From positions 1,201,510 to 1,265,509 of the forward strand of contig NZ_JACSPX010000001.1 of assembly GCF_014836945.1 (NCBI RefSeq): DNA of 64,000 nucleotides. The letters run 5' to 3'. The notes under the pieces were generated by a model that searched no databases, had not been told where the DNA came from, and was given only the letters and a program-made list of their open reading frames with translations. The position numbers were made by a program, and so were the translations under genes. This document shows positions 39,746 to 48,526 of the stretch, piece after piece (within the stretch, counting starts at the first letter, position 1; each line of letters opens with the position of its first letter). This DNA comes from Microbacterium commune (lineage in GTDB: Bacteria > Actinomycetota > Actinomycetes > Actinomycetales > Microbacteriaceae).

Positions 39746-41239
39746 ATGGCACAGGCAAACAGCTCGGGCACATCCGGCTCGGGCACATCAGGCTCAGGCA
39801 CAACAGGCTCAGGCACAGCGAACGGCATCCGCGGACGCGTCATCGGGGTGAGCATCGCCGCCGCGCTGGGAGGATTCCTGTTCGGCTTCGACACCGCGGT
39901 GATCAACGGCGCGGTGGACGCCCTCGCGGGGGCATTCGATCTGGGCGTGGGCCTCAAGGGCTTCGCCGTCTCATCAGCGCTCATCGGCTGCGCGGTCGGC
40001 GCGTGGTTCGCTGGTCCCCTGGCCAACCGGTTCGGTCGCATCCCCACGATGCTCATCGCCGCCGTGCTCTTCCTCGTCTCCGCCATCGGGTCGGGACTCG
40101 CCTTCGGCGTGATCGATCTCATCATCTGGCGCGTCGTCGGCGGTCTGGGTGTCGGCGCCGCCTCGGTGATCGCCCCGGCGTACATCGCCGAAGTCTCGCC
40201 CGCGCATGTGCGAGGACGGCTCGGGTCGCTGCAGCAGCTCGCGATCGTGACCGGAATCTTCGTCGCGCTGCTCTCGGATGCCTTGTTGGCGGGCGTCGCA
40301 GGTGGGGCTGCCGAGCCGCTGTGGGGGCTCGACGCCTGGCGCTGGATGTTCATCGCCGAGGCGATCCCCGCCGTCGTCTACGGGATCATGGCGATGCGAC
40401 TGCCGGAGTCGCCCCGGTACCTCGTCGCCCGCGGCAACGTCGACAAGGCAGCCGAGGTGCTGACCCTGGTCACCGGCACGATCGACGTGAAGGCGAAGAT
40501 CACCGAGATCTCCGGCACGATCAACACCGAGCGCACCGAGTCGCTCAGCGATCTGCGCGGGAACCGCTTCGGCCTCAAGCCGATCGTCTGGGTCGGCATC
40601 CTGCTGAGCATCTTCCAGCAGTTCGTCGGCATCAACGTGATCTTCTACTACTCCACGACGCTGTGGCGGTCGGTCGGCTTCGACGAGTCGGATGCCCTGA
40701 CGATCACGGTCATCACCTCGGTGACGAACATCGTCGTGACGATCATCGCCATCCTGCTGGTCGACCGCGTCGGTCGCCGTCTGATGCTCATGGTGGGATC
40801 GATCGGCATGGCGGTGACGCTGGGACTGATGGCGGTCGCCTTCTCGTTCGGAACTCTGGATGCCGAGGGCGCGGTCTCACTGCCCGACCCGTGGTCGACG
40901 GTCGCTCTGATCAGCGCGAACGCGTTCGTGGTGTTCTTCGGCGCCACCTGGGGGCCGCTGGTGTGGGTGCTGCTGGGCGAGATGTTCCCCAACTCGATCC
41001 GCGCCGGCGCTCTCGCCGTCGCCGCGGCCGCGCAGTGGGCGGCGAACTTCTTCATCTCGACGACCTTCCCGGCGTTCGCCGAGATCGGCCTCACCTTCGC
41101 GTACGGCTTCTACGCGTTCTTCGCCCTGCTGTCGTTCTTCTTCGTGTACTTCAAGGTCGCCGAGACGAAGGGCAAGGAGCTCGAATCGATGACGGAGGAT
41201 GGCAAGGTCGAGCGCCGCACCCGTGCGCCACGCTCGTAG
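39746..41239 (+). CDS. MFS sugar porter
   Basis: A 497-aa twelve-helix transporter of the sugar porter family. Signatures include GFLFGFDTAVINGA, RFGRIPT, PESPRYLVARG, QQFVGINVIFYYS, DRVGRR, and WGPLVWVLLGEMFPNSIR with ETKG near the C-terminus. Probably a proton-coupled hexose, xylose or polyol importer; the sugar is not determinable. The N-terminus starts with a Ser/Gly/Thr repeat (GTSGSGTSGSGTTGSGT) made by a 12-bp DNA repeat. AGGAGG precedes the ATG. It interrupts the usual parB-trx neighbourhood. Confidence 0.92.
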   Translation: MAQANSSGTSGSGTSGSGTTGSGTANGIRGRVIGVSIAAALGGFLFGFDTAVINGAVDALAGAFDLGVGLKGFAVSSALIGCAVGAWFAGPLANRFGRIPTMLIAAVLFLVSAIGSGLAFGVIDLIIWRVVGGLGVGAASVIAPAYIAEVSPAHVRGRLGSLQQLAIVTGIFVALLSDALLAGVAGGAAEPLWGLDAWRWMFIAEAIPAVVYGIMAMRLPESPRYLVARGNVDKAAEVLTLVTGTIDVKAKITEISGTINTERTESLSDLRGNRFGLKPIVWVGILLSIFQQFVGINVIFYYSTTLWRSVGFDESDALTITVITSVTNIVVTIIAILLVDRVGRRLMLMVGSIGMAVTLGLMAVAFSFGTLDAEGAVSLPDPWSTVALISANAFVVFFGATWGPLVWVLLGEMFPNSIRAGALAVAAAAQWAANFFISTTFPAFAEIGLTFAYGFYAFFALLSFFFVYFKVAETKGKELESMTEDGKVERRTRAPRS

Positions 41240-41248
41240 ACTTGTCTG

Positions 41249-41539
41249 GTGATCCCCTCGTTCCCCCGCCGAGCAAGCCTCGAAGTGCTGCGCGCGGAGG
41301 CGGGCGACGAGCGCTCGGTGCTGGTGCACGAGCGTCTGCGCAGCGGAGAGGATCCCTGGGACTTCATGTCGGAGCTGCCGTCGGTCGATGAGCTCGTCGT
41401 GCTTCTGCTGCGCACCGACGTGTACGAGGATCGGGGCGGCAATCCGCGCGATCCTCGCTGGAACGACAGCGTGCTGCGCAGCATCGCGCACGAGTACCCG
41501 GAACTGAGTACGACGGTCTGGCGGATGCTGGCGGCGTAG
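41249..41539 (+). CDS. Conserved hypothetical protein (96 aa)
   Basis: A small soluble protein of unknown function: a basic N-terminus (VIPSFPRRASLEVLRAEA), an acidic middle and a hydrophobic stretch (SVDELVVLLLRTDVY). It is helical by composition and has no catalytic motif. GTG start at 41249, 6 nt after TAGACT, suggesting its own leaderless transcript although it lies 9 bp after the transporter gene. A terminator follows shared with trxA. Confidence 0.7.
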   Translation: MIPSFPRRASLEVLRAEAGDERSVLVHERLRSGEDPWDFMSELPSVDELVVLLLRTDVYEDRGGNPRDPRWNDSVLRSIAHEYPELSTTVWRMLAA

Positions 41540-41572
41540 CGCTGCCGTGGGTGCGTTCGACCGCAGGGATGC

Positions 41573-41608
41573 AGAAGAGCCCGCCACCGTGAGGTGACGG
41601 GCTCTTCT
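41573..41608. terminator. Bidirectional terminator between the 96-aa gene and trxA
   Basis: A 16-bp stem (AGAAGAGCCCGCCACC pairing with GGTGACGGGCTCTTCT, one mismatch) with a GTGA loop between convergent genes. Confidence 0.85.
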
Positions 41609-41621
41609 GAAGACCGGGGGA

Positions 41622-41945
41622 TCAGCCGATGAACGGGGCGAGCTCCTGCTCGAGCGCGAACTTCGGCTTGGCGCCGATGATGGTCGTCTTGACCTCACCG
41701 CCCTGGAACACCTTCATCGCCGGAATCGAGGTGATCTGGTATTTCATGGCCAGATCGGGGTTCTCGTCAACGTTGAGCTTGAGGATAGTGATCTTGTCGG
41801 GGTTCTCGGCCTGGATCTCGTCGAGCACGGGCGCGACCATGCGACACGGCCCGCACCACGCGGCCCAGAAGTCGACCAGCACGGGTCCGTCGGCCTGCAG
41901 AACGTCCTGCTCCCAGGTGGCCTGAGTGGTTGCCTTGGCAGTCAT
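41622..41945 (-). CDS. trxA: Thioredoxin
   Basis: A 107-aa cytosolic disulfide reductase with the active site W-C31-G-P-C34 and the cis-proline SIPAM. It is reduced by TrxB encoded 92 bp upstream and donates electrons to ribonucleotide reductase, peroxiredoxins and others. AGGAG lies before the ATG. Probably co-transcribed with trxB from the SigR-type promoter at 43.07 kb. Confidence 0.97.
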   Translation of the reverse strand: MTAKATTQATWEQDVLQADGPVLVDFWAAWCGPCRMVAPVLDEIQAENPDKITILKLNVDENPDLAMKYQITSIPAMKVFQGGEVKTTIIGAKPKFALEQELAPFIG

Positions 41946-42037
41946 GGATTGTCTCCTTGTTCGGTGTCCATCTGGTCAAACGTCAGATGGCCGGTTTCTG
42001 TTCCCGCGACCGCGCAGAGCGGCGGCGGGGTTCGGTC

Positions 42038-43012
42038 TCAGCCGACGATGATCTCGGCGGCCACGGCGGCCGGCTCTTCGACCGAGGCGTCTTCGAGGTC
42101 GGCGATGAAGTGCTCGGCATCGAGCGCGGCGACGACACCCGATCCCGCGGCAGTGGCAGCCTGACGGTATGTCGGGTCGATCACGTCACCGGCGGCGAAC
42201 ACACCGGGGACCGAGGTGCGCGACGAGCGACCGTCGACCCAGATCGTTCCGGCATCGGTGAGCTGCAGCTTGTCGTGCACGAGGTGCGTGCGCGGGTCGT
42301 TGCCGATCGCGACGAAGACGCCGTCGACGGCGAGCTCACGGGTCGAGTCGTCGACAGTCGAGCGCAGCCGTACGCCGGTCACCGAGTCGCCGCCGAGGAT
42401 CTCGTCGACGGTGCTGTTCCAGACGAACTCGATCTTCTCGTTGGCGAACGCCCTCTCCTGCATGATCTTCGATGCGCGCAGGGAGTCCTTGCGGTGGATG
42501 ACGTACACCTTCGATGCGAAGCGGGTGAGGAAGGTCGCCTCCTCCATGGCCGAGTCGCCGCCGCCGACGACCGCGATCTCCTTCTCGCGGAAGAAGAAGC
42601 CGTCGCATGTCGCACACCACGAGACGCCGTAGCCGGAGAGGCGCTCCTCGCCCTCGATGCCGAGCTTGCGGTAGGCAGAGCCGGTGGCGTAGATGATCGT
42701 GGCCGCCTCATGAACGGCGCCGCTGCCCAGGGTGACCTTCTTGACCGGTCCGTCGAGCTGAAGCTCGGTGACGTCGTCGTAGAGCACCTCGGTGCCGAAC
42801 TTCTCGGCCTGCGCCTGCATCTTGGCCATCAGATCCGGACCCTGGATCCCCTCGGGGAATCCGGGGAAGTTCTCGACGTCGGTCGTGTTCATCAGCTCGC
42901 CGCCGACCTCGACGGAGCTGGCGACCAGCAGCGGCGTGAGGTTGGCGCGCGCCGCATAGATCGCGGCCGTGAATCCGGCTGGTCCGGAGCCGATGATGAT
43001 GACCTGACGCAT
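42038..43012 (-). CDS. trxB: Thioredoxin reductase
   Basis: A 324-aa NADPH-dependent flavoprotein. FAD-binding GSGPAGFTAAIYAAR at 8-22, redox pair C133-A-T-C136, NADPH-binding VVGGGDSAMEEA and the C-terminal GVFAAGDV are present. It reduces TrxA. AGGAG sits before the ATG. It lies downstream of murJ but has its own promoter of SigR type. Confidence 0.98.
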   Translation of the reverse strand: MRQVIIIGSGPAGFTAAIYAARANLTPLLVASSVEVGGELMNTTDVENFPGFPEGIQGPDLMAKMQAQAEKFGTEVLYDDVTELQLDGPVKKVTLGSGAVHEAATIIYATGSAYRKLGIEGEERLSGYGVSWCATCDGFFFREKEIAVVGGGDSAMEEATFLTRFASKVYVIHRKDSLRASKIMQERAFANEKIEFVWNSTVDEILGGDSVTGVRLRSTVDDSTRELAVDGVFVAIGNDPRTHLVHDKLQLTDAGTIWVDGRSSRTSVPGVFAAGDVIDPTYRQAATAAGSGVVAALDAEHFIADLEDASVEEPAAVAAEIIVG

Positions 43013-43071
43013 GTGCTCTCCTAAGGCTGCGGATGTCCGGCAGGCGCGGGATGATCCGCGTCGTCTGCTTC

Positions 43072-43097
43072 AACCCATGGTAGCCGCGCGGCATTCC
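43072..43097 (-). promoter_or_regulatory. SigR/SigH-type promoter of trxBA
   Basis: On the minus strand GGAAT (43093-43097), exactly 18 bp, then GTT (43072-43074): the GGAAT-N18-GTT consensus of SigR/SigH, the thiol-oxidative-stress sigma factors known to drive trxBA in Streptomyces and mycobacteria. It lies 60 bp before the trxB ATG. A TACCAT housekeeping-like -10 (43077-43082) overlaps it. Confidence 0.65.
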
Positions 43098-43166
43098 CCT
43101 GCGCGGGGCGGGTGTGCTCGGTGGAACGACGAATCCGGATGCCCGGTCGGGACGACCCGGAGGGGG

Positions 43167-44789
43167 TCAGCGTCCGGGCAGGATCCGTCTGATCAGTCCG
43201 CGGGCCGCGCTCATCTCCGGTGCCCGCAGCACGAGCAGGACGAGAGCGTAGACGATCACGGCGACGAGCCCGATGACACCCGTTCCGACCGCGCCGAGCA
43301 GCTTGTCGACGAACGTGGAGCCGGTCTGCCCCGCCGTCCAGCCCGCGTCTGCGCCGAGCAGCAGGTACGTCCCCCACCCGGCGAGTCCGGCGGGCACCGC
43401 GGCGATCGCGAAACGACCGAGAGAGAGCAGCGTCTGCGGCAGCTCGAGACCGCCGAGGCGGTGGCGCAGGATGAGCACCGCGATCACCGTCTGCACGAGG
43501 CCGGCGATCGACTGTCCGAGCGCGACGGCCGCGGCGAGCTGGCTGAGCGGGGCCACCGCGGCGGCGAGGTACGAGAAGCCGATGATCAGGCTCACCTGCA
43601 CGAGGGTGAACACGAACGGTGTGCGGGTGTCGCCGAAGGCGTAGAACGCGCGCTGCACGATGAACAGCACCGACAGCGGCAGAAGTCCGATGAGGTAGCA
43701 GACCAGCACGGGCGCCGCGGCGACGGCATCCGCGGGGCTCTCGGTGAAGATGCGCGTGGCCGGCACCGCGGCGACGGCGAGGGCGATGCCCGAGCCGATG
43801 ATGAACAGCGACACGACCCGGATGCACCGGGCGACGTCGCTGCGCACCTCGTCGCGCCGGTTCGCGTGCGCGTGCTCGGCGATCTGCGTGAAGTACGGGG
43901 TGCCGATCGAGATCGCGAAGATCGAGTACGGCAGCATGAACACCAGCCAGGCGGCCTGCATCATGAACACCGACGGGTGGTCGCCCGACGAGTCGGTGAC
44001 CACGCGCGTCTGGATGAGTCCGGCGATCTGGCCGGCGATCACCATGAGGAAGGTCCACCCGGCGAGCGTGCCGACCTGCCCGAGGCCGACGCCCTTCCAC
44101 CGGAAGTCGGGGCGCAGGCGCAGCCCGGTGCGTCGCCAGGCGAAGAGCAGCAGCAGGGCCTGCACCGTGATGCCGAGCGTCGCGGTGCCGCCGAGCACGG
44201 CGATCATGGTCGGATCCCAGACGTCGACGCGGCTCTGATTGCCGCCGAACAGCGCGATGAAGACGAGGAAGCCCGCGATGGAGATGATGTTGTTCGCGAC
44301 GGGGGTCCACGTGTACGGCCCGAAGACGCGCTTGGCGTTGAGAGTCTCGCCGATCAGGGCGTACAGGCCGTAGAAGAAGATCTGCGGCAGGCACCAGTAC
44401 GCGAAGGCGGTGCCGAGGGCCAGCTGGTCGGGGCTGAATCCGTTCGAGGCGTACAGCCCGACGAGCCAGGGGGCGGCGAGCATCGCCGCGGCCGTCGCGC
44501 CGAGGAAGACGACCGTGCCGAGGGTGAACAACTTGGATATGTAGCCCTCACCGCCGTCGGCGTGGCTGGCGGACTTCACGATCTGCGGGATGATCACCGC
44601 GGTGAGGATGCCCGTCTGGATGATCGTGAACACGTTGTTGGGCAGCTGGTTCGCGACCCCGAAGGCATCGCCCGCCTGACCGATCGTGCCGATCGCGGCG
44701 ACGAGCACGATCGTGCGGACGAGACCGGTGATGCGCGAGATCAGCGTCCCTGCACCGAGAATGGCGCTGGCGCGGCCGAGACTTGTCAC
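43167..44789 (-). CDS. murJ: Lipid II flippase MurJ
   Basis: A 540-aa MATE-like transporter with about fourteen membrane helices that flips lipid II. Family features include SRITGLVRTIVLVAAIG near the N-terminus, GVANQLPNN, GETLNAKRVF and QRAFYAFGDTRTPF. The mycobacterial homologue carries an extra kinase-like domain recognised by FhaA; that extension is absent here. The GTG start overlaps the stop of the DUF6049-type gene (GTGA), so a much longer open frame upstream is not used. Confidence 0.95.
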   Translation of the reverse strand: MTSLGRASAILGAGTLISRITGLVRTIVLVAAIGTIGQAGDAFGVANQLPNNVFTIIQTGILTAVIIPQIVKSASHADGGEGYISKLFTLGTVVFLGATAAAMLAAPWLVGLYASNGFSPDQLALGTAFAYWCLPQIFFYGLYALIGETLNAKRVFGPYTWTPVANNIISIAGFLVFIALFGGNQSRVDVWDPTMIAVLGGTATLGITVQALLLLFAWRRTGLRLRPDFRWKGVGLGQVGTLAGWTFLMVIAGQIAGLIQTRVVTDSSGDHPSVFMMQAAWLVFMLPYSIFAISIGTPYFTQIAEHAHANRRDEVRSDVARCIRVVSLFIIGSGIALAVAAVPATRIFTESPADAVAAAPVLVCYLIGLLPLSVLFIVQRAFYAFGDTRTPFVFTLVQVSLIIGFSYLAAAVAPLSQLAAAVALGQSIAGLVQTVIAVLILRHRLGGLELPQTLLSLGRFAIAAVPAGLAGWGTYLLLGADAGWTAGQTGSTFVDKLLGAVGTGVIGLVAVIVYALVLLVLRAPEMSAARGLIRRILPGR

Positions 44790-46897
44790 TGCTCTCCTTC
44801 TGCGGACCCGTTCGGCCCCTGGGTTCGGTGCCGGGCATCCGCTCTGCGCCGACGCACCATCCGCACGCTCCCGAGGATCAGCAGCACGACGATCACGCCG
44901 CCGAGGATGCCGAGGCCGATGCCCTCCCAGTCGGCGCGCAGCGTGACGTCGGCGACCTCCGGCTGCCCGATGGGCACGCCCGTCGGGCTCTCGAGCCAGA
45001 AGCTCACGTCGACGCGGCCACTTGCGACGCGCGCCTCGATCGGCACGTCGACGCGCGTCGAGCTCGAGGCGAGCGCGGTCACCTCGGTCGCCGGCTGGAT
45101 GTCGAGACGGTTGTCGGACGGCGTGCTGTACAGGGTGACCGAGACCGGCCACGGCAGGTCGTTGCGCACCCAGACGGGCAGCGGTGCCGCCGAGGTGAAC
45201 AGCTGCACGGGTTTCGGCTGCACGACGTTCACCGACGTGAGGGTCGTCGTCACGCGCGCGGCGTGGGCGGCCGCACGCTCGGTGAACTCCTCGTCGTCGA
45301 GGCCGGCCCCGATCACTCTGAGCATGCGGATGCGGTCCGGCACGAGCAGGACGGCCGGCTCCTCGAGGATCGTCGCGAACGCGGTGAGCCGGTCTGCGGC
45401 GGCCATCATGCTGTTCAGCTCGCCGACGCGTGCGCCCGGCGTCGTGTCGGCGAGCGAGACGGATGCCGGTTCCCCCGCGCGCAGCGTGCTCAGCGTCGCA
45501 CCCGGGGTGGCGAACGAGACGAGGGCCGTGCGCAGCGCCTCGGCGGAGCGGGTCTCGGATCGCTCCAGCGCGACAGCCGTGAGCGCGCTGCGCTGCTCGG
45601 CGAAGAAGAGGTGCCCGGCGGCCGCGGCCATCTCGGCGTCCGCGGAGGCGGAATCGGTGCGCTCGACGGCGGCGGACAGCCGAGCGGATGCCGCCGCATC
45701 GGTGATCAGCAGGTCGTGTGCGTCGACCGCGCTGTGCACGGCCGCATCGTTCTGCACGGACGTGGAGGGCAGGATCGTCGTCATCTTGTCGCCGAGGTAC
45801 GTGGCGAACGCGGTGAGATCCTGCCCGGTCACCGACGGACGCGGCCAGAGGATGCTGCCCTGGGCACCGCGCACGGCCGTCAGCTCGCCGCTCTCGGGCA
45901 GGTCGGGCTCCGCCGTCGGGAGGGGAGTGGGGGTGGGCTCCGATGTCGGCTCCAGCTTCGGATCCACGGCGGGGAAGTCCGCGGGGTCGAGAAGCGGGGT
46001 CAGGTCCGGGGTCCCCAGCAGCTCTGAGCGACCGGCCTGGGCCTGGACCGTGGCATCCGCGTCGCCGAACTGCAGGGTGAACATGTCGTTCGGCAGCGCC
46101 TCGAACCGGTCCAGCCACTGGGTGGAGCTCGCGGGAGCGCGGTCGCCGAGCACGCGGATCGATGCGGGGATCGCCGGGTCGATCGCGAGGATCGCGCTGG
46201 TGCCCGAGACGGCGTCGATCAGTTCGGCGAGCGATCCGCCGTCGGAGGTGAGCGTCGTCAGCTCGTCGGCGGTGAGCAGGGCGCCGTTCTCGGGTGTCGC
46301 CGTGACCGGCACGATCACGGCCGTGCGCGCGTCGGAGGGCGCCGGGACGACCAGCACCGATCCGGCCGTGACGCTCAACGGCATGCTCTTCGCGCCCGCA
46401 TCAGTGGTGATCGTGCCCGTGAGTCGAGCCTTGAGCGGATAGACACCGGGGGCCAGCTCGCCCAGCGCGGTGGGCTCGACGGTCAGGTCGATCGTCTCGG
46501 CAGATCCGTCGCCGACCGCGGGTGAGCTCTCGACCGCGACGGTGCGGAAGGCGCCGCCGACGGCGTCGCCGTCGAGCCAGGCATCGAGCGCGGCGCCGTC
46601 GGCGAGGGCCGTGGTGTTCAGCTCGACGCTGACGCTGCCCGCGGTGAGGTCGCCGTCGGTGGGGTTCTCGATCGTCACGCTGCCGAGCAGGGGCGTGCCG
46701 GGCGCGACCTGGCCGGTGTCGCCGACCGAGAGGAACATCTCCACGGCCGACTCGGCCGGCTGCTCGGCATCCTCGGCGGCGGCCGGGGCGGGTGCGACGG
46801 AGAGGCCGAGGGAGCCGACGACGAGTGCCGCGGCGAGGCGGCCCAGCAGCCGCCGCGCGCGCGGGCGTCTGCCTTCGCGATGGAGTGTCGAGATCAT
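44786..46897 (-). CDS. Secreted membrane-anchored DUF6049-type protein upstream of murJ
   Basis: A 703-aa exported protein. A signal peptide (RRPRARR, then a hydrophobic core, APAAA cleavage region at ~41) leads a long extracellular part with beta-rich and Ala-rich domains and a Pro/Thr linker (~300-320); a single membrane helix near 670-690 (GLGILGGVIVVLLILGSV) and a basic cytosolic tail end it. Proteins of this layout precede murJ in many actinobacteria. The function is unknown; coupling to murJ suggests wall assembly. ATG 46897 chosen for the signal peptide. Confidence 0.85.
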   Translation of the reverse strand: MISTLHREGRRPRARRLLGRLAAALVVGSLGLSVAPAPAAAEDAEQPAESAVEMFLSVGDTGQVAPGTPLLGSVTIENPTDGDLTAGSVSVELNTTALADGAALDAWLDGDAVGGAFRTVAVESSPAVGDGSAETIDLTVEPTALGELAPGVYPLKARLTGTITTDAGAKSMPLSVTAGSVLVVPAPSDARTAVIVPVTATPENGALLTADELTTLTSDGGSLAELIDAVSGTSAILAIDPAIPASIRVLGDRAPASSTQWLDRFEALPNDMFTLQFGDADATVQAQAGRSELLGTPDLTPLLDPADFPAVDPKLEPTSEPTPTPLPTAEPDLPESGELTAVRGAQGSILWPRPSVTGQDLTAFATYLGDKMTTILPSTSVQNDAAVHSAVDAHDLLITDAAASARLSAAVERTDSASADAEMAAAAGHLFFAEQRSALTAVALERSETRSAEALRTALVSFATPGATLSTLRAGEPASVSLADTTPGARVGELNSMMAAADRLTAFATILEEPAVLLVPDRIRMLRVIGAGLDDEEFTERAAAHAARVTTTLTSVNVVQPKPVQLFTSAAPLPVWVRNDLPWPVSVTLYSTPSDNRLDIQPATEVTALASSSTRVDVPIEARVASGRVDVSFWLESPTGVPIGQPEVADVTLRADWEGIGLGILGGVIVVLLILGSVRMVRRRRADARHRTQGPNGSAEGEQ

Positions 46898-46937
46898 GAT
46901 TGCGGGTCGCCGGATGCCAGCACCGACGACGCCCCCG

Positions 46938-46981
46938 ATTCTAGGCCGCACCGGCATGGGAACCCTGAAGGCGCGTAGAGT
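46938..46981. promoter_or_regulatory. Divergent -10 boxes for the murJ operon and the methyltransferase gene
   Basis: TAGAAT on the minus strand (46938-46943) serves the DUF6049-murJ operon with a ~34-nt leader. TAGAGT on the plus strand (46976-46981) is 7 nt before the methyltransferase GTG. The two are back to back in the intergenic gap. Confidence 0.5.
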
Positions 46982-46988
46982 GACCGCC

Positions 46989-48497
46989 GTGCCCGAACGC
47001 GCCCAGCCCCGCCCCGACTCCTCTCTGTCACGGGCGCTCGCCGCGGACCTGGACGCAGCCGACTTCCGCTCCGAGCCGCTGCGGTCGCTGTGGGGCGAGG
47101 AAGCCGACGACGCGCTCGGCCGCGGGCTGCGGGAGCCGATCCTGCGCGCACTGGGCTCCCGCGACGACGTGCTTCCCACGCTGGGCCGACTGTGGGTGCT
47201 CGGGATGCCGCAGCCGCAGCACGCCGTCGAGCGCGCGCTGCCCGGGGTGGGCGTGGCAGGAGCGGTCGCGTTGGGCCTCGTCCGCGTCGACGGTGAGAGC
47301 GTGCACCCCGAGGCCCTCATCCGCCCCCAGTCGTTCGTCGATGCCGACGGGGTGGGCGAGTGGTGGATCGCCAGCGACCTCGACGAGATCGCCCTCGGCA
47401 CGGCACTGCCCGCCGATCACGTGCTCGGCGTCGGCGGTGCGTCGCGCACGCTGGGCGAGCTGATCATCCCCGTGCCCGTCGAGCGGGCGCTCGACCTGGG
47501 CACCGGATGCGGCATCCAGGCTCTGCTGGTGTCGCGGCACGCGGTGCGGGTGGTGGCCACCGACATCTCGGCACGCGCTCTCGCCTACGCCGAGCTGAAC
47601 GCGCAGCTCAACGGCGTGCACAACATCGAGTTCCGCCTCGGCAGTCTCTTCGAGCCGGTGGCGGGGGACAGGTTCGACCTGGTCGTGTCGAATCCGCCGT
47701 TCGTGATCACGCCGCGCGCGACCGGGGTGCCCGAGTACGAGTACCGTGACGGCGGCCTGGTCGGGGATGCCCTCGTCGAGGAGTTCCTGCGCCGCGCGCC
47801 CGCGCATCTCGCCCCCGGCGGCATCGCGCAGCTGCTCGGCAACTGGGAGTCCCGCGCCGGTGCGCGGGGGCTGGACCGTGTGCGCTCGTGGGTCGACGAC
47901 GATCTCGATGCGTGGGTGATCCAGCGCGAAGAGCTCACGCCGCTCGGATACGCCGAACTGTGGATCCGCGATGGGGGCGCGCTGCCGCGCGATGCCGACT
48001 TCACCCGCCTGCTCACCGCCTGGCTCGACGACTTCGCCGACCGCGGCGTGACGGCGGTCGGCTTCGGGTACATCCTGCTGCGCCGTCCGGCGCCGGGTGC
48101 CGCCGTGCTCCGCCGCTTCGAGAGCATCTCGCAGCCCGTGTCGAACCTGGGCCGCGCGCTCGGGGCGGGTCTCGCCGCACACGATGCGCTGGCCGACGGC
48201 ATCCCGGACCGCCTGATCGTCGCGCCCGACGTGACCGAGGCGCGGCACCTCATGCCAGGGGAGGACGACCCGAGCGTCATCGAGCTGCGCCAGGGCGGCG
48301 GATTCGCGCGCACGATCGGCGTCGACAGCGCGCTCGCCGGTTTCGTCGGAGCGTGCGACGGCGAGCTGACCGTGGGGCAGATCGTGGCCGCGCTCGCCGA
48401 TCTGTTCGACGTGCCGCTCGCCGATCTCTGGGCCGACATCGAGCCGCGCATCCGCCGCCTGGTGATCGACGGGCTGCTGCTTCCCGCGGGGGAATAG
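46989..48497 (+). CDS. SAM-dependent methyltransferase with N-terminal DUF7059-like domain
   Basis: A 502-aa protein. A winged-helix-like N-terminal domain (~1-130) precedes a methyltransferase domain with motif I D169-LGTGCG, the ATDISARALAYA acidic loop and N235-PPF, the NPPY-type motif of enzymes that methylate an amide or exocyclic amine (PrmC/RsmC/RlmG-like). A C-terminal ~150-residue region of unknown fold follows. Substrate unknown. Starts at 46956 and 46980 are in frame too; 46989 is favoured as it lies 7 nt after TAGAGT. Confidence 0.85.
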   Translation: MPERAQPRPDSSLSRALAADLDAADFRSEPLRSLWGEEADDALGRGLREPILRALGSRDDVLPTLGRLWVLGMPQPQHAVERALPGVGVAGAVALGLVRVDGESVHPEALIRPQSFVDADGVGEWWIASDLDEIALGTALPADHVLGVGGASRTLGELIIPVPVERALDLGTGCGIQALLVSRHAVRVVATDISARALAYAELNAQLNGVHNIEFRLGSLFEPVAGDRFDLVVSNPPFVITPRATGVPEYEYRDGGLVGDALVEEFLRRAPAHLAPGGIAQLLGNWESRAGARGLDRVRSWVDDDLDAWVIQREELTPLGYAELWIRDGGALPRDADFTRLLTAWLDDFADRGVTAVGFGYILLRRPAPGAAVLRRFESISQPVSNLGRALGAGLAAHDALADGIPDRLIVAPDVTEARHLMPGEDDPSVIELRQGGGFARTIGVDSALAGFVGACDGELTVGQIVAALADLFDVPLADLWADIEPRIRRLVIDGLLLPAGE

Positions 48498-48526
48498 CCG
48501 CCGTCTTTCATGCGTTTGCATACGAC

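Noticed and set aside
43011..46442. An 1143-codon open frame antisense to murJ and the DUF6049 gene
   Set aside because: Its translation is Arg/Asp/Gly/His-rich with no domain, typical of the complement of a high-GC gene. The minus-strand genes have signal peptide, membrane helices and coupled starts.
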